Shown here piece after piece: positions 42,596 to 51,829 of a DNA stretch of 64,000 nucleotides. Position numbers and translations under genes: made by a program. This DNA is from Candidatus Eisenbergiella merdigallinarum (GTDB lineage: Bacteria; Bacillota; Clostridia; Lachnospirales; Lachnospiraceae): positions 1 through 64,000 of the forward strand of contig DWXE01000001.1 in assembly GCA_019119355.1 (NCBI GenBank), in the 5' to 3' direction. Numbering within the stretch: the stretch's first letter is position 1; each line of letters opens with the position of its first letter. Under the pieces are notes generated by a model that made no database searches, had not been told where the DNA came from, and saw nothing but the letters and a program-made list of their open reading frames with translations.

Positions 42596-42758
42596 CAAAA
42601 ACTCGTGATAACAGTTTTAAGGTATCTGTATTTGGCTGCGTTTCGCCTGTTTCCCAACGACTAACCGCTTGGCGGGTAACTTGCACACGCTCTGCCATTT
42701 GTTCTTGTGTAAGATTGTTTTTCTCGCGTAAATTTTTAAGAATATCTTGTATTTCCAT
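42537..42758 (-). pseudogene. XRE-family regulator truncated at an IS3 junction
   Basis: The start at 42758 follows GGAGGG by five bases. The first 55 residues are a normal Cro/CI-type helix-turn-helix (LREKNNLTQEQMAERVQVTR, then QAVSRWETGE and DTLKLLSRVFD). After that the frame runs into the IS3 fragment and ends as TALQFLLSPVHQSYFFWT. The dimerisation or membrane domain usual in this family is missing. The DNA-binding part could still be made as a 73-residue stub. Confidence 0.6.
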
Positions 42759-42888
42759 GCCCGTCCCTCCTAAAGGATGTTTTTTACTCATTATAGCCTT
42801 AAAACATGGTTTTAACAAGCAACTCGCTGTTGCTACGGAATAATGGGCTGCTGTCTATCAAATTCTTGTGTTACTTTATGGCACATGA

Positions 42889-43052
42889 GCATTGTATTAC
42901 GGCATGGCGCACCTCTCCCTTAGCATGGACGAGGTGTGGCTCATGCCGTTTGGCCTGCGTATGGATTTTGGGAGTGCTACAGGCAGTTTTTGGGGCTTGC
43001 AAAGCCAACGCAGGAACTGACCATTGACGATGTGATCCCATACGGAATTTAA
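42889..43052 (+). pseudogene. Frameshifted prophage-like gene fragment
   Basis: One frame reads ALYYGMAHLSLSMDEVWLMP then FGLRMDF. Adding one base near 42968 continues it as WECYRQFLGLAKPTQELTID and DVIPYGI to the TAA at 43050-43052. This resembles the C-terminal end of a small phage tail-region protein that I recall from Clostridia prophages. No start is visible and a frame is lost, so it is a remnant. Confidence 0.4.
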
Positions 43053-43068
43053 AGTTTTTGTGAATGTA

Positions 43069-43097
43069 TTGCTTTTGTCAGCACGTCAGTGTATAAT
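43069..43097 (+). promoter_or_regulatory. Promoter of the toxin-antitoxin operon
   Basis: TTGCTT (43069-43074) and TATAAT (43092-43097) are separated by 17 bases, 45 bases before the antitoxin start. AAAGGAG precedes the start codon. Confidence 0.6.
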
Positions 43098-43141
43098 ATG
43101 GATGAAGTTGGAAACACTGAATCCGGAAAGGAGTTTTCGAT

Positions 43142-43444
43142 ATGGCAAAATCAGCAAACCTTTATGCACGAATTGAGCCGGATGTAAAAGAACAGGCGGA
43201 AACCATTTTAAACGCCCTGGGCATTCCTGCATCCAATGCCATCACCATGTTCTATAAACAGATCATTCTCCACAATGGTCTGCCTTTTGATGTGAAGCTG
43301 CCGGAGCATCCTCTGGATATCAGCCGCATGACGGCCGAGCAGCTAAACGCAGAACTGGAGAAAGGATATGCGGCTATCCAGGCGGGACGCACGCGCCCGG
43401 CTTCGGAAGTCTTTGCCGACATCCGTAAGGAATACGGCGTATGA
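43142..43444 (+). CDS. RelB/DinJ-family antitoxin
   Basis: The 100-residue protein has the ribbon-helix-helix N-terminus of the RelB/DinJ family (NLYARIEPDVKEQAETILNALG, written here in part as LYARIEPDVKEQAE). The typical AITMFYKQIILHNGLPFDVK also follows. The C-terminal part should wrap the toxin. It overlaps the toxin gene by ATGA, and the pair has its own promoter and terminator. It probably represses that promoter together with the toxin. Confidence 0.9.
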   Translation: MAKSANLYARIEPDVKEQAETILNALGIPASNAITMFYKQIILHNGLPFDVKLPEHPLDISRMTAEQLNAELEKGYAAIQAGRTRPASEVFADIRKEYGV

Positions 43445-43764
43445 ACTATGAAGTGCGACTGACAACCGAAGCAGAGAATGACCTTCGCGGTATTTTCGAG
43501 TATATTGCCTTCGAACTTCAATCACCGCAAAATGCCGCAGGTCAGCTTGACCGGATTGAGCAGAGCATTATGGCTCTGGATCAGATGCCGGAGCGGTTTC
43601 GTGTGTACGAAAAAGAGCCGTGGCACAGCCGCAATCTCCGTATTATGCCGGTGGATAACTATCTTGTGTTCTACATACCGAACCATGAGGAGCATACTGT
43701 CAAGGTTATGCGTGTGATGTATGGTGGACGGGATATTGCCAAGCAGCTAAACCGGCTTTTGTAA
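43441..43764 (+). CDS. RelE/ParE-family toxin
   Basis: The 107-residue protein has the RelE/ParE fold sequence pattern: YEVRLTTEAENDLRGIFEYI, MPERFRVY, LRIMPVDNYLVFYIPN and VKVMRVMYGGRDI. The last segments are close to ParE-like type II toxins. Either an mRNA interferase or a gyrase-directed activity is possible within this superfamily. It is encoded directly behind its antitoxin. Confidence 0.88.
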   Translation: MNYEVRLTTEAENDLRGIFEYIAFELQSPQNAAGQLDRIEQSIMALDQMPERFRVYEKEPWHSRNLRIMPVDNYLVFYIPNHEEHTVKVMRVMYGGRDIAKQLNRLL

Positions 43765-43779
43765 CCCTATAACTTTGTG

Positions 43780-43833
43780 AAGAGTCGAGAAATCGGCTCT
43801 TTTCTTTTGCCTGGAGAAATCCGGGCTTTTTTT
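43780..43833 (+). terminator. Tandem intrinsic terminators behind the toxin gene
   Basis: The first stem is AAGAGTCGA (43780-43788) with TCGGCTCTT (43793-43801), a GAAA loop and a following TTCTTTT. The second is GCCTGGA (43809-43815) with TCCGGGC (43820-43826), again a GAAA loop, then seven Ts (43827-43833). Both are well formed for plus-strand termination. Confidence 0.8.
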
Positions 43834-43861
43834 ATGCGCTCATGCAGGAAGGGGGTGTGGC

Positions 43862-44060
43862 CCATAGCAGATATGAAAAACAACATGGAAAAGTTGAATG
43901 GATGGCTGCATCGAAGGATACGAATGTGTATCTGGAAACAATGGAAGCCGCCCGGAACACGGAAGCGGGGTGCTGCAAAGCGCTTTAACAAAACAAAGGC
44001 TGATAGGATGGGGATTCTATGATTTATCCACAGCCTGTCACTCCCTCCTGCTTGAGTTAA
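43862..44060 (+). pseudogene. Remnant of a group II intron reverse transcriptase/maturase C-terminus
   Basis: One frame encodes IADMKNNMEKLNGWLHRRIR followed by MCIWKQWKPPGTRKR, the maturase X-domain end of bacterial group II intron proteins. A second frame encodes VLQSALTKQRLIGWGFYDLS followed by TACHSLLLE, which resembles their final residues. The middle (about 30 residues) is missing and the frame is shifted between the two parts. No intact reverse transcriptase or intron RNA domain was recognised. Stretch 43834-44225 has no other gene. Confidence 0.5.
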
Positions 44061-44082
44061 ATTCACAAATTCATCAAAAAAA

Positions 44083-44134
44083 TTCAAAAACTATCCAAAT
44101 AGAAATTGAAATGGTGGTCATACAATGGTAAAAT
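44083..44134 (+). promoter_or_regulatory. Promoter and shared AT-rich element of the second glycan operon
   Basis: TTGAAA (44106-44111) and TAAAAT (44129-44134) are 17 bases apart. Just upstream, TTCAAAAACTATCCAAATA (44083-44101) resembles 600-621 before the first glycan operon, sharing TTCAAAAA, TAT and CCAAATA in order with a three-base gap. A common regulator of both operons is a reasonable inference, although both sites are AT-rich. Confidence 0.45.
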
Positions 44135-44225
44135 ACTGAAAAGATCGATTCAAATGCGACGGCCGGAGGAGCTGCGCCGAAACGGGGCAGCTCCTCCGGC
44201 GAAAACGCTTCGACAGGAGGAGAAG

Positions 44226-46064
44226 ATGGGACTTCATTTTGCGAACGGGTACGACGGATTGAAGGAGCTGTCCGCCCGCGTGGAGAAACGGCAGGGGGAC
44301 GGCGGGCTGAAGGTGGTCTGGAAGGACGGCGCGGGCAGCGTCGAATGCGGCCGGGACTGCGAATATTACAGGGGCCTGGGATGGATCCGCCAGTGGATGC
44401 AGGAAGGGAAGACGGAAGGATACCGGGAGGAAAACAGGGGCTTTAAACATCTGACCTACATGGTGGACTGTTCCCGCAACGCGGTGCCCTCCGTCCCGTT
44501 TTTGAAGGAACTGCTGGTTTCCATGTCCCTGATGGGATACGACCGGCTGATGCTGTATACCGAGGACACCTATGAGATCGAAGGCAGGCCCTTTTTCGGA
44601 TGGATGCGGGGGCGCTATACGAAGGAGGAGCTGCGGGAGCTGGACGATTACGCCCTGTCTCTGGGGATCGAGCTGGTGCCCTGCATTCAGACCCTGGCCC
44701 ATTTAAACGCCATTTTCCGCTGGAAAGCGTTCTCGGGCGTCCACGACACGGCGGACATCCTGAGCACCGGGGAGGAAGAGACCTACGCCCTCATCGAGGA
44801 CATGGTGCGCACCTGGGCGGAAACGGTCCGGTCCCGGGTGATCAACATCGGCATGGACGAAGCGGAGATGATCGGGCGGGGCGCTTATTTAAACCGCTAC
44901 GGCTATCAGGACCGGCTCTCCATCATGGAGAAGCATTTGAAGCGGGTGCTTTCCATCTGCGAAAAATACGGTTTCACCTGCATGATGTGGAGCGATATGT
45001 TTTTCAAGCTCCTCTCCGGGGAAGGGTATCACAGCGAAAACGTGAAGATTTCCGAAGAGGTGCGCAGCCGGATTCCCCGGAACGTGGAGCTGATCTACTG
45101 GGACTACTACAGCAGGGATGAAAATACATACCGCCGGATGCTCGCCAACCATCAGAAGCTTTCCGACCGGGTGGGGTTCGCGGGCGGCGCCTGGAAATGG
45201 AACGGCTACGCGCCGCTTCTGCATCACAGCGTGCAGGTTTCCCGCATCGCCCTGGCGGTCTGCAGGGAATTTTCCGTCGGCAACGTGATGGTCACGGGCT
45301 GGGGCGACGACGGAGGGGAGGCCGCTCAGGCGGCAGTGCTGCCCGTACTGAGCCTGTACGCGGAGGGCTGCTATGCGGACCGGACGGACGACGCCTGGCT
45401 TTCGGAACGGATGAAGGCCTGCACCGGGGAGAGCTACGAAGATTTTCTCCTGCTGGATCTGCCGAACCTGACGCCGGACAATCCCTGTCCGGGAAGGGTC
45501 AGCGTTGGGCCGGCAAAATACCTGCTGTATCAGGACGCCCTTCTGGGGATTTACGACCGGCATGTGGACGAAGAGACGTTTCCGGCCCATTTCGCCGCAG
45601 CGGCGTCGCAGCTGCAGCAGGCGGCCCTGCGGTCCGGGCGATACGGATATTTGTTTGACACACTGTCCGCTCTCTGCAGCGCCCTGGAGGTCAAGTGCGA
45701 CCTGGGCGTGCGGCTGGTCCGGGCCTATGAAGCGGGGGACAAAGATGCCCTCAAAGAGCTGGCGGACCGGGCGGGCGAGGCCGCGGGGAGGACGGAAGAC
45801 TTCCGTCAGGCCGTGCGGGCCCAGTGGTTTGCGGAAAACCGTCCCTTCGGCTGGGAGGTGCTGGACGTCCGCCTGGGCGGGGTGAAAGCCCGGCTGGAAT
45901 CCGCGAAATGGCGGGTGACGGATTATCTGGAAGGAAGGGCTGCGCGCCTGGAGGAACTGGAAGAGCCCAGGCTTTTGCTGGACGAACGGGACAATCCGGG
46001 CCACAGGACGCTGCCCTTGAGCGACAATAACTGGAAACATATCGCCACGGCCTGCGTGATGTGA
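44226..46064 (+). CDS. GH20-type beta-N-acetylhexosaminidase-like protein
   Basis: The start at 44226 follows ACAGGAGGAGA and gives 612 residues without a signal peptide. The barrel shows LTYMVDCSRNAVPSVPFL, MGYDRLMLYTED, LGIELVPCIQTLAHL and the catalytic Asp211-Glu212 pair in INIGMDEAEMIG. These are GH20 features, where Asp assists the substrate acetamido group and Glu is the acid. It should remove beta-linked GlcNAc or GalNAc from small glycans in the cytosol. It is the first gene of an operon with alpha- and beta-mannosidases and NagA, which fits chitobiose-core or complex N-glycan degradation. The C-terminal 200 residues are helical and unassigned. Confidence 0.8.
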   Translation: MGLHFANGYDGLKELSARVEKRQGDGGLKVVWKDGAGSVECGRDCEYYRGLGWIRQWMQEGKTEGYREENRGFKHLTYMVDCSRNAVPSVPFLKELLVSMSLMGYDRLMLYTEDTYEIEGRPFFGWMRGRYTKEELRELDDYALSLGIELVPCIQTLAHLNAIFRWKAFSGVHDTADILSTGEEETYALIEDMVRTWAETVRSRVINIGMDEAEMIGRGAYLNRYGYQDRLSIMEKHLKRVLSICEKYGFTCMMWSDMFFKLLSGEGYHSENVKISEEVRSRIPRNVELIYWDYYSRDENTYRRMLANHQKLSDRVGFAGGAWKWNGYAPLLHHSVQVSRIALAVCREFSVGNVMVTGWGDDGGEAAQAAVLPVLSLYAEGCYADRTDDAWLSERMKACTGESYEDFLLLDLPNLTPDNPCPGRVSVGPAKYLLYQDALLGIYDRHVDEETFPAHFAAAASQLQQAALRSGRYGYLFDTLSALCSALEVKCDLGVRLVRAYEAGDKDALKELADRAGEAAGRTEDFRQAVRAQWFAENRPFGWEVLDVRLGGVKARLESAKWRVTDYLEGRAARLEELEEPRLLLDERDNPGHRTLPLSDNNWKHIATACVM

Positions 46065-46113
46065 CGATTGGGAGCGGCGGTTCGGCTTTCCGGCCGGATC
46101 GCAGCAGCAGAGC

Positions 46114-46131
46114 GCATCCCCATGCGGATGC
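46114..46131 (+). promoter_or_regulatory. Short intergenic hairpin behind the GH20 gene
   Basis: GCATCC (46114-46119) pairs with GGATGC (46126-46131) over a six-base loop, 25 bases before the next start. It has no U-tract. It may tune relative expression within the operon. Confidence 0.25.
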
Positions 46132-46155
46132 AGGACGAGAGAGGAGAAAAAAGGG

Positions 46156-46881
46156 ATGAAACTGATGGAGCATGTATACCAGGTGGCGGGAGTTTCCCTT
46201 TCCCACTTTTATGACGCCACGTCCTATCTGATCGAGGGAGAGGACGGCCTGTATCTCATCGACTGCGGTACGCCGGACGGATATGAACAGATCCTTTCCA
46301 ATATCCGGTCGCTGGGCTTTCGCCCGGAGGATATCCGGATCATTTACGGCACCCACGGGCACTACGACCACGTGGGCACCGCCGCGCTGTTTCAGAAGGA
46401 TTTCGGCTGCCGCCTGTATCTGCACGCGGCGGATAAAGAGCAGGTGGAGGAAGGGGACGGCGTCCGGACTACGGCGGAACTTCTGTACGGACGCGAATTT
46501 CCGCCCTGCAGGGTGGACGGCCTTCTGGAGGACGGACAGAAGATCGATTTCGGAAACGGCGTTTCCATGGAAGTGCTTCACACCCCGGGCCATACGGCGG
46601 GCAGCGTCTGCTTCGCCATGGACGTAAAAGGCTTTTCCTTCCTCGTGGCGGGGGACACGCTTCACGGCGGGTATTCGGATAAAATCGGCTCCGACGAAGG
46701 GGTTTGGAAAGCGAGCCTGGATAAGCTGACGGCGCGCCATTTCGACGGATATACCTTCGGCCACATGGGGGCTACGGTCATCTGCGACGCCGACGCGCGC
46801 ATCGCGGAGCTCAAAAAACAGTTCGCAACCTATTACAATCCCTGGTTCAAGGCCATGAAGGATACGTTCCGCTACGCATAG
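46156..46881 (+). CDS. MBL-fold metallo-hydrolase
   Basis: The 241-residue protein has the metallo-beta-lactamase zinc motif GTHGHYDHVGT (His67, His69, Asp71, His72). HTPGHTAGSVCF supplies the third His, and VAGDTLHGG the bridging Asp. It is a cytosolic single-domain hydrolase of the glyoxalase II-like group. Its job in a glycan operon is not clear. A lactonase or thioester hydrolase acting on a sugar-derived intermediate is possible. It lies between the GH20 gene and a GH38 gene with an 8-base gap downstream. Confidence 0.85.
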   Translation: MKLMEHVYQVAGVSLSHFYDATSYLIEGEDGLYLIDCGTPDGYEQILSNIRSLGFRPEDIRIIYGTHGHYDHVGTAALFQKDFGCRLYLHAADKEQVEEGDGVRTTAELLYGREFPPCRVDGLLEDGQKIDFGNGVSMEVLHTPGHTAGSVCFAMDVKGFSFLVAGDTLHGGYSDKIGSDEGVWKASLDKLTARHFDGYTFGHMGATVICDADARIAELKKQFATYYNPWFKAMKDTFRYA

Positions 46882-46889
46882 GAGGGTTT

Positions 46890-49328
46890 ATGACACAGAG
46901 AACTTTGTATATGATCGGCAATTCGCACATCGACCCCGTCTGGTTCTGGGACTGGGACGAGGGGCTGCAGGAGGTGAAGGCCACCTTCGCGTCGGCTCTG
47001 GACCGGCTGCGGGAGTACCCGGAAGCGAAGTTCACCTCCACTTCCTCCGCTTTCTTCGAATGGATCGAAGCGGTGGCGCCGGAGATGTTCGAAGAGATCC
47101 GGCAGCGGGTGAAGGAAGGACGCTGGGAGCTCACCGGCGGCTGGTTTCTGGAGCCGGACTGCATCCTTCCCTGCGGCGAAGCCTTCGTGCGCCAGGGACT
47201 TTACGGGCAGCGCTATTTTCGGGAAAAGTTCGGCGTCACCTGCCGCACCGGCTCCAATGTGGACAGCTTCGGCCATAATCCCATGCTGCCGCAGATCTTA
47301 AAAAAGAGCGGGATGGACGAATACGTGTTCATGCGGCCCAGGCTGGATACCCCCCTCTTCGTCTGGGAGAGCGCGGACGGCAGCCGGGTCAACGCCATCA
47401 GCCTGCCCAGCGAATACACCACCTGGTTTTACGGGCCCACGAAGACGGCGGTGGAAATGGCGGATCAGGCGGCCGAAAAGGCCGGGCTTTCCTCCATGGC
47501 CTGCTGCTACGGGGTGGGAAACCACGGCGGCGGCCCCACCGTGGAGAACATCCGGGCCATCCTGCGCCTTCGTGAGGAGAAGCCGGAACTTTCCATGCCC
47601 TTCGGCTCGTTCCGGGAGTTTTTCGACAGCCTGACGGAGGAAGAAAAGGGCGGGCTGCCCGTGCGCCGGGAATTTTTCGACGGGGTCAATACCGGCTGCT
47701 ACAGCATGGACAGCAGGCTCAAGAGGGCAAACCGCCGGACGGAAGGGAGGCTTCTGGCGGCGGACTGCATGGCGTCCATGGCGTCTCTGTTTTCCGGAAA
47801 GCCGGTGAAAGCAGCCAGAAAGGACGCCATGAAGCGGCTCTGGAAAACGCTGCTGTTCAACCAGTTCCACGACACGCTGGGCGGCACCACCATCAAGCCC
47901 GCCAGGGACGAAGCCATCGCGCAGATGTCCGGAGCGGGAGCGGAGGCGAAAAAGCTGTGGGTCGCCTGCATGCAGGAGATCATGGGCGGACTGGACACCC
48001 GGGGAGAAGGCTTCCCTCTGTTCGTGTTCAATCCTGCCGGCGCGGATTACGACGGCCCGGTGGCGGCGGAGCTGGACTGGTTTTGTCAGGACGGGCTGAT
48101 TTTGCGGGATCCGCAGGGAAAGGAGATCCCGTATCAGCGGGTGCATACCATGGCGAAGGTGCGCAACTACAACCTCGGCGGCAGGAGGGGAATCGTTTTC
48201 GACGCCCATGTCCCCGCGCTGGGGTTTGCGGTATACCGGACGCTGATCGGGGAGTCCGGCCTGTGCAGCGACTCCAGGGACAGCGGCGGCGCGAAGCTGA
48301 AGGCGGCGGTGATGGAAAACGAATCCCTGCGGGCTGCCTTCGATGAGACGGGGGCGCTGTGCAGCCTGTACGATAAGAAAAACGGCTATGAAGCCCTGTC
48401 CGGCCCGGTGACCTTCCCCCTCTGGGCGGACGAACGGGACTGCTGGGGCGGAGACCAGGGAAGGCCCTTCGAACCGCGGAATGAGAAGCTTGAGCCCGAA
48501 TCCCTGGAGCTTGTGGAACAGGGGAGCCTGCGCCAGGTGGTGCGGGCTGTTTACCGGCTGGGCGGCAGCGTCCTGCGCCAGGATTTCATCCTCTATCACA
48601 ATACGGACTACGTGGAAGTGCTCAACCGGCTGTTCTGGGACCGGGAGTGGCAGATGCTCAAGATGGAGCTGCCCCTTTCGGCGAAGGCGGAATCCGTATT
48701 CCGGGAAGCTGCCTTCGAGAGCGCCTGCACGCCCATAGCGGAGGGCCAGGAATACAGCATGCACCGGTTTGTGGACATAACCGGGGCGGACGGGGCGGGG
48801 CTGTGCGCCGCCAACGACGGCAAATACGCCTTCAGCGTGGAAGGAAACCGGCTCTGTTTCCCCATCGCCCGCAGCGCCATCTACGCCCAGGGCAACGGGG
48901 TGAACTGGTACAATCCCATCGAGGGATACGATTATACGGATCTGGGAAAACAGGAGTTCACCTTCCTGCTGTCGCCTCACGGCGCGGCTTTGGAGAACTC
49001 TGACCGCTACCGGCTGGCGCGGCTGGCGCAAAAGCCGCTGCTGATCACGACGGATTGCCGCCATCCCGGAGCGCGGTCTCTGACGGTATGGCGCGGCGTC
49101 CGGATCGAAGAGGACAACGTGGAGGCGGGCTGCATCAAGGCCGCGGAGGACGGGGACGGGCTGATCTTGCGCCTGTTCGAAACGCAGGGGAAAAAGACGG
49201 ACGGCGTCCTTTGGGTCAACGGAAAAGCCTACGACTATGAAATCGGCGCCCATGAGATCTTAAGCCTTTTGATTTCGCCCGGCCGGGAGAGGGCGGTCCG
49301 GGTGAACCTGCTGGAGGAGGACTGCTGA
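46890..49328 (+). CDS. GH38 alpha-mannosidase
   Basis: The protein has 812 residues and no signal peptide. The zinc motif is GNSHIDPVWFWDW (His13, Asp15), the nucleophile is Asp125 in NVDSFGHNPMLP, and NQFHDTLGGTTI follows near residue 330. Active-site numbering and overall layout match the GH38 at 7015, indicating an old duplication between the two operons. It should remove terminal alpha-mannose. The stop overlaps the next GH38 start (TGATG), so the two mannosidases are translationally coupled and probably differ in linkage or chain position. Confidence 0.9.
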   Translation: MTQRTLYMIGNSHIDPVWFWDWDEGLQEVKATFASALDRLREYPEAKFTSTSSAFFEWIEAVAPEMFEEIRQRVKEGRWELTGGWFLEPDCILPCGEAFVRQGLYGQRYFREKFGVTCRTGSNVDSFGHNPMLPQILKKSGMDEYVFMRPRLDTPLFVWESADGSRVNAISLPSEYTTWFYGPTKTAVEMADQAAEKAGLSSMACCYGVGNHGGGPTVENIRAILRLREEKPELSMPFGSFREFFDSLTEEEKGGLPVRREFFDGVNTGCYSMDSRLKRANRRTEGRLLAADCMASMASLFSGKPVKAARKDAMKRLWKTLLFNQFHDTLGGTTIKPARDEAIAQMSGAGAEAKKLWVACMQEIMGGLDTRGEGFPLFVFNPAGADYDGPVAAELDWFCQDGLILRDPQGKEIPYQRVHTMAKVRNYNLGGRRGIVFDAHVPALGFAVYRTLIGESGLCSDSRDSGGAKLKAAVMENESLRAAFDETGALCSLYDKKNGYEALSGPVTFPLWADERDCWGGDQGRPFEPRNEKLEPESLELVEQGSLRQVVRAVYRLGGSVLRQDFILYHNTDYVEVLNRLFWDREWQMLKMELPLSAKAESVFREAAFESACTPIAEGQEYSMHRFVDITGADGAGLCAANDGKYAFSVEGNRLCFPIARSAIYAQGNGVNWYNPIEGYDYTDLGKQEFTFLLSPHGAALENSDRYRLARLAQKPLLITTDCRHPGARSLTVWRGVRIEEDNVEAGCIKAAEDGDGLILRLFETQGKKTDGVLWVNGKAYDYEIGAHEILSLLISPGRERAVRVNLLEEDC

Positions 49329-51829
49329 TGAAACGGGCTGTCCGCGGGAAAAAAACACGGGAGAAAAAAGATATGGACGGGAAAAAATACGACATGATCG
49401 GTTATACCCACATCGATCCGGTGTGGCTGTGGAACCGGGCGGAGGGAATGCAGGAGGTAAAATCCTCCTTCGCCTCCGCCCTGGACCGGATGGAGGAATT
49501 CGGGGACTTTAAGTTCAGCCAGACGAGCATCGCCTTTCTGGCCTGGCTGAAGGAAAACTGTCCCTGGCTGTTCGAAAAAATCCGGGATCGGGTGAAGGAA
49601 GGGCGCTGGGAGATCCAGGGCGGCATGTGGGTGGAGCCGGACTGCGACCTGCCCTCCGGGGAAGCGCTGATCCGGCACCATCTGTACGGGAAGAGCTTCG
49701 TGAAGCGGGAGTTCGGGAAAGAGGTGACGGTGTCCTTCAATCCCGACAGCTTCGGCCACGGCGCCAATCTGCCCGCCATTTTAAACGGCTGCGGCATTCA
49801 TTCCTACATCGCTTCCAGGCCGGACAAAAAGACGGTGCCCCTGCCCGCCATGTTCGTCTGGAAATCCCCGGACGGCAGCCGGGTTGCTGCGGAGCGCACC
49901 GGAGGGGAATATATGGCCTGGACAAGGCCTGCCCTGGAGTTCAACTTAAAGGAGAGCGAAGAGGGGCTTGACGAAATCGGCTACGACCGGATGGCGGTTT
50001 TCTACGGGGTGGGAAACCACGGCGGCGGCCCCACCATCGAGAACATCCGCACCATCTATGAAATGCGGGGGGAATATCCGGCCGGAACACTGGATTTTTC
50101 CACCATGGAAGAGTTTTTCAAAAAAGTGGAGCCCGATAAGCTGCCCGAAGTCACGGGGGAGCTGGGGCGGATTTACTACGGCTGCTACAGCTCCGACCGG
50201 GAGATCAAGCAGAAGAACCGGAGAGCGGAGTGGACGCTGCATAAGGCGGAGGCCATGTCCGCCATGGCCTCCCGCATGGGGGTCAAAAGCTGGGAAACCC
50301 CGGTTCAAAAGCTGGAATACGCCTGGAAGGAAACGCTGTTCAATCAGTTTCACGATGTGCTGGCGGGAACCAGCATCGAGCCCGCCCGGGCTCAGGCCTG
50401 CCGGGAGTTCGACGCAGCGATTTCCATGGCGGAGCGCGTGATCTTCGACGGGGTGCAGGCCGTCGCCAACGGGCTGGATACCAGGGGAGACGGATTCCCT
50501 CTGGTGCTCATCAACCCTTCCGGACAGCCCTTCGAAGGGGTCTTTGCGGCGGACGTTTACGTGCCCAGGGCGCAGAAAAAGCCGCTGCGGATGCGGGATC
50601 CCAAAGGGGCGGAGATCTTTTGCTGCGAAACGCAATACCGGAACTTTTCTCCGGACAGCAGGAAGGGCATCCTCTTTTTTGCGAAAATCCCGGCCTGGGG
50701 TTACAGCGTGTACCGCGTCATCGGGGAAGGCCCCAACGAAATGGAGCAGCCGCCCTGCATCGCGGCGACGGAGCGGATGCTGGACAACGGCGTAGTCAGG
50801 GTGGAGCTGGACGAAGTCACGGGATGCCCTTCCAGCCTGATCAAAAACGGGAAGGAGCTGCTGGAAGGGCCCTGCAGCGTCCGGGTCTTTTACGACGACC
50901 GGGGCGCCTGGGGGGAGGACGTCTGGGAGGAAAAGTCCCTGGGCCGGTTTGAAGCGGCGAAAATCCGCGTGATGGAGGCAAACCCTCTGCGGGCCATCGT
51001 CCGCGCCCTTATGACCTTCGAGCGGTCCGAACTGCGCATCGACTATATCCTGGAGCGGGGAAGCGACGTGCTGAAAATGGATGTGCGCCTGCACAACATG
51101 GAAAAGCACCGCCAGATCTGCCTGTGCGTTCCGGTAAAGGCCCAGAACCCGGATGTGAGGACGGAAACGGCGTTCCTTTCGGAACACAAGATTTCCTGCG
51201 CCGATCCCAACCGGGAACACTATCAGCACCGCTTCGCGGACGTGAGCGATTCGGACGGCAGCGGCGTGGCCCTGCTCAACGACGGCGTTTACGCCTGCCA
51301 GCAGACGGGATCGGAATACCGGCTGATCCTTTCCCGCAGCAGCGTCCACGCCAGAGGGGGAAAAGGCCCCCTTTCGGAGGACCTGGAGCATCCGTTCATG
51401 GATCAGGGCGTCTGGGATTACCGGATCCGGATGATCGGGCACGACGGGGCCATTTCCAACGGGCGCCTGTTTGCGGAGGCGGATCTTTTGCATATGCCGC
51501 CGGAATATCTGGGGGACAGCAACCATCCAGGAGAAAGGTGGCAGCGCGCGGGAGCACTGCTGGAGACGGAAACGAAAAACGCGCAGGTTTCCTGCGTCAA
51601 GCAGGGGCTGGAGCATCCGGACGAGCTGGTGATCCGCGCCTTCGAAACGGAAGGAAACGGCGGAAGCGTAAAGATCTGCTGCGGGGACGAAAGCTGGCAG
51701 AGCGAACTGGGGCCTTATCAGATCAAGACGGTGAAGCTGACGGCGGACGGCTTTGTGGAGTGCGATCTGCTGGAGCGCCCGACGGGCGAAAAGGAACGGG
51801 AAGATGGAAGCGGAAAAACCAGTCTTTAG
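49328..51829 (+). CDS. GH38 alpha-mannosidase (second of tandem pair)
   Basis: The ATG at 49328 has an excellent GGAGGAGG site and gives 833 residues. An ATG at 49373 would remove a basic 15-residue leader (MKRAVRGKKTREKKD) not present in the paralogues. The zinc motif is GYTHIDPVWLWN (His28, Asp30), the nucleophile is Asp140 in NPDSFGHGANLP, and NQFHDVLAGTSI is present. It is a cytosolic exo-alpha-mannosidase and the fourth GH38 in this window. The end overlaps the MATE gene by 26 bases. Confidence 0.88.
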   Translation: MKRAVRGKKTREKKDMDGKKYDMIGYTHIDPVWLWNRAEGMQEVKSSFASALDRMEEFGDFKFSQTSIAFLAWLKENCPWLFEKIRDRVKEGRWEIQGGMWVEPDCDLPSGEALIRHHLYGKSFVKREFGKEVTVSFNPDSFGHGANLPAILNGCGIHSYIASRPDKKTVPLPAMFVWKSPDGSRVAAERTGGEYMAWTRPALEFNLKESEEGLDEIGYDRMAVFYGVGNHGGGPTIENIRTIYEMRGEYPAGTLDFSTMEEFFKKVEPDKLPEVTGELGRIYYGCYSSDREIKQKNRRAEWTLHKAEAMSAMASRMGVKSWETPVQKLEYAWKETLFNQFHDVLAGTSIEPARAQACREFDAAISMAERVIFDGVQAVANGLDTRGDGFPLVLINPSGQPFEGVFAADVYVPRAQKKPLRMRDPKGAEIFCCETQYRNFSPDSRKGILFFAKIPAWGYSVYRVIGEGPNEMEQPPCIAATERMLDNGVVRVELDEVTGCPSSLIKNGKELLEGPCSVRVFYDDRGAWGEDVWEEKSLGRFEAAKIRVMEANPLRAIVRALMTFERSELRIDYILERGSDVLKMDVRLHNMEKHRQICLCVPVKAQNPDVRTETAFLSEHKISCADPNREHYQHRFADVSDSDGSGVALLNDGVYACQQTGSEYRLILSRSSVHARGGKGPLSEDLEHPFMDQGVWDYRIRMIGHDGAISNGRLFAEADLLHMPPEYLGDSNHPGERWQRAGALLETETKNAQVSCVKQGLEHPDELVIRAFETEGNGGSVKICCGDESWQSELGPYQIKTVKLTADGFVECDLLERPTGEKEREDGSGKTSL

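Noticed and set aside
42431-42664. 77-codon plus-strand frame spanning the IS end
   Set aside because: It merely reads through non-coding IS end sequence into OrfA and then into the complement of the XRE gene; there is no ribosome binding site at its first ATG.
43970-43990. Possible catabolite-responsive element around AAAGCGCTTT
   Set aside because: It has at least three mismatches to the cre consensus outside the core, lies in the intron remnant and is over 200 bases from the next start.
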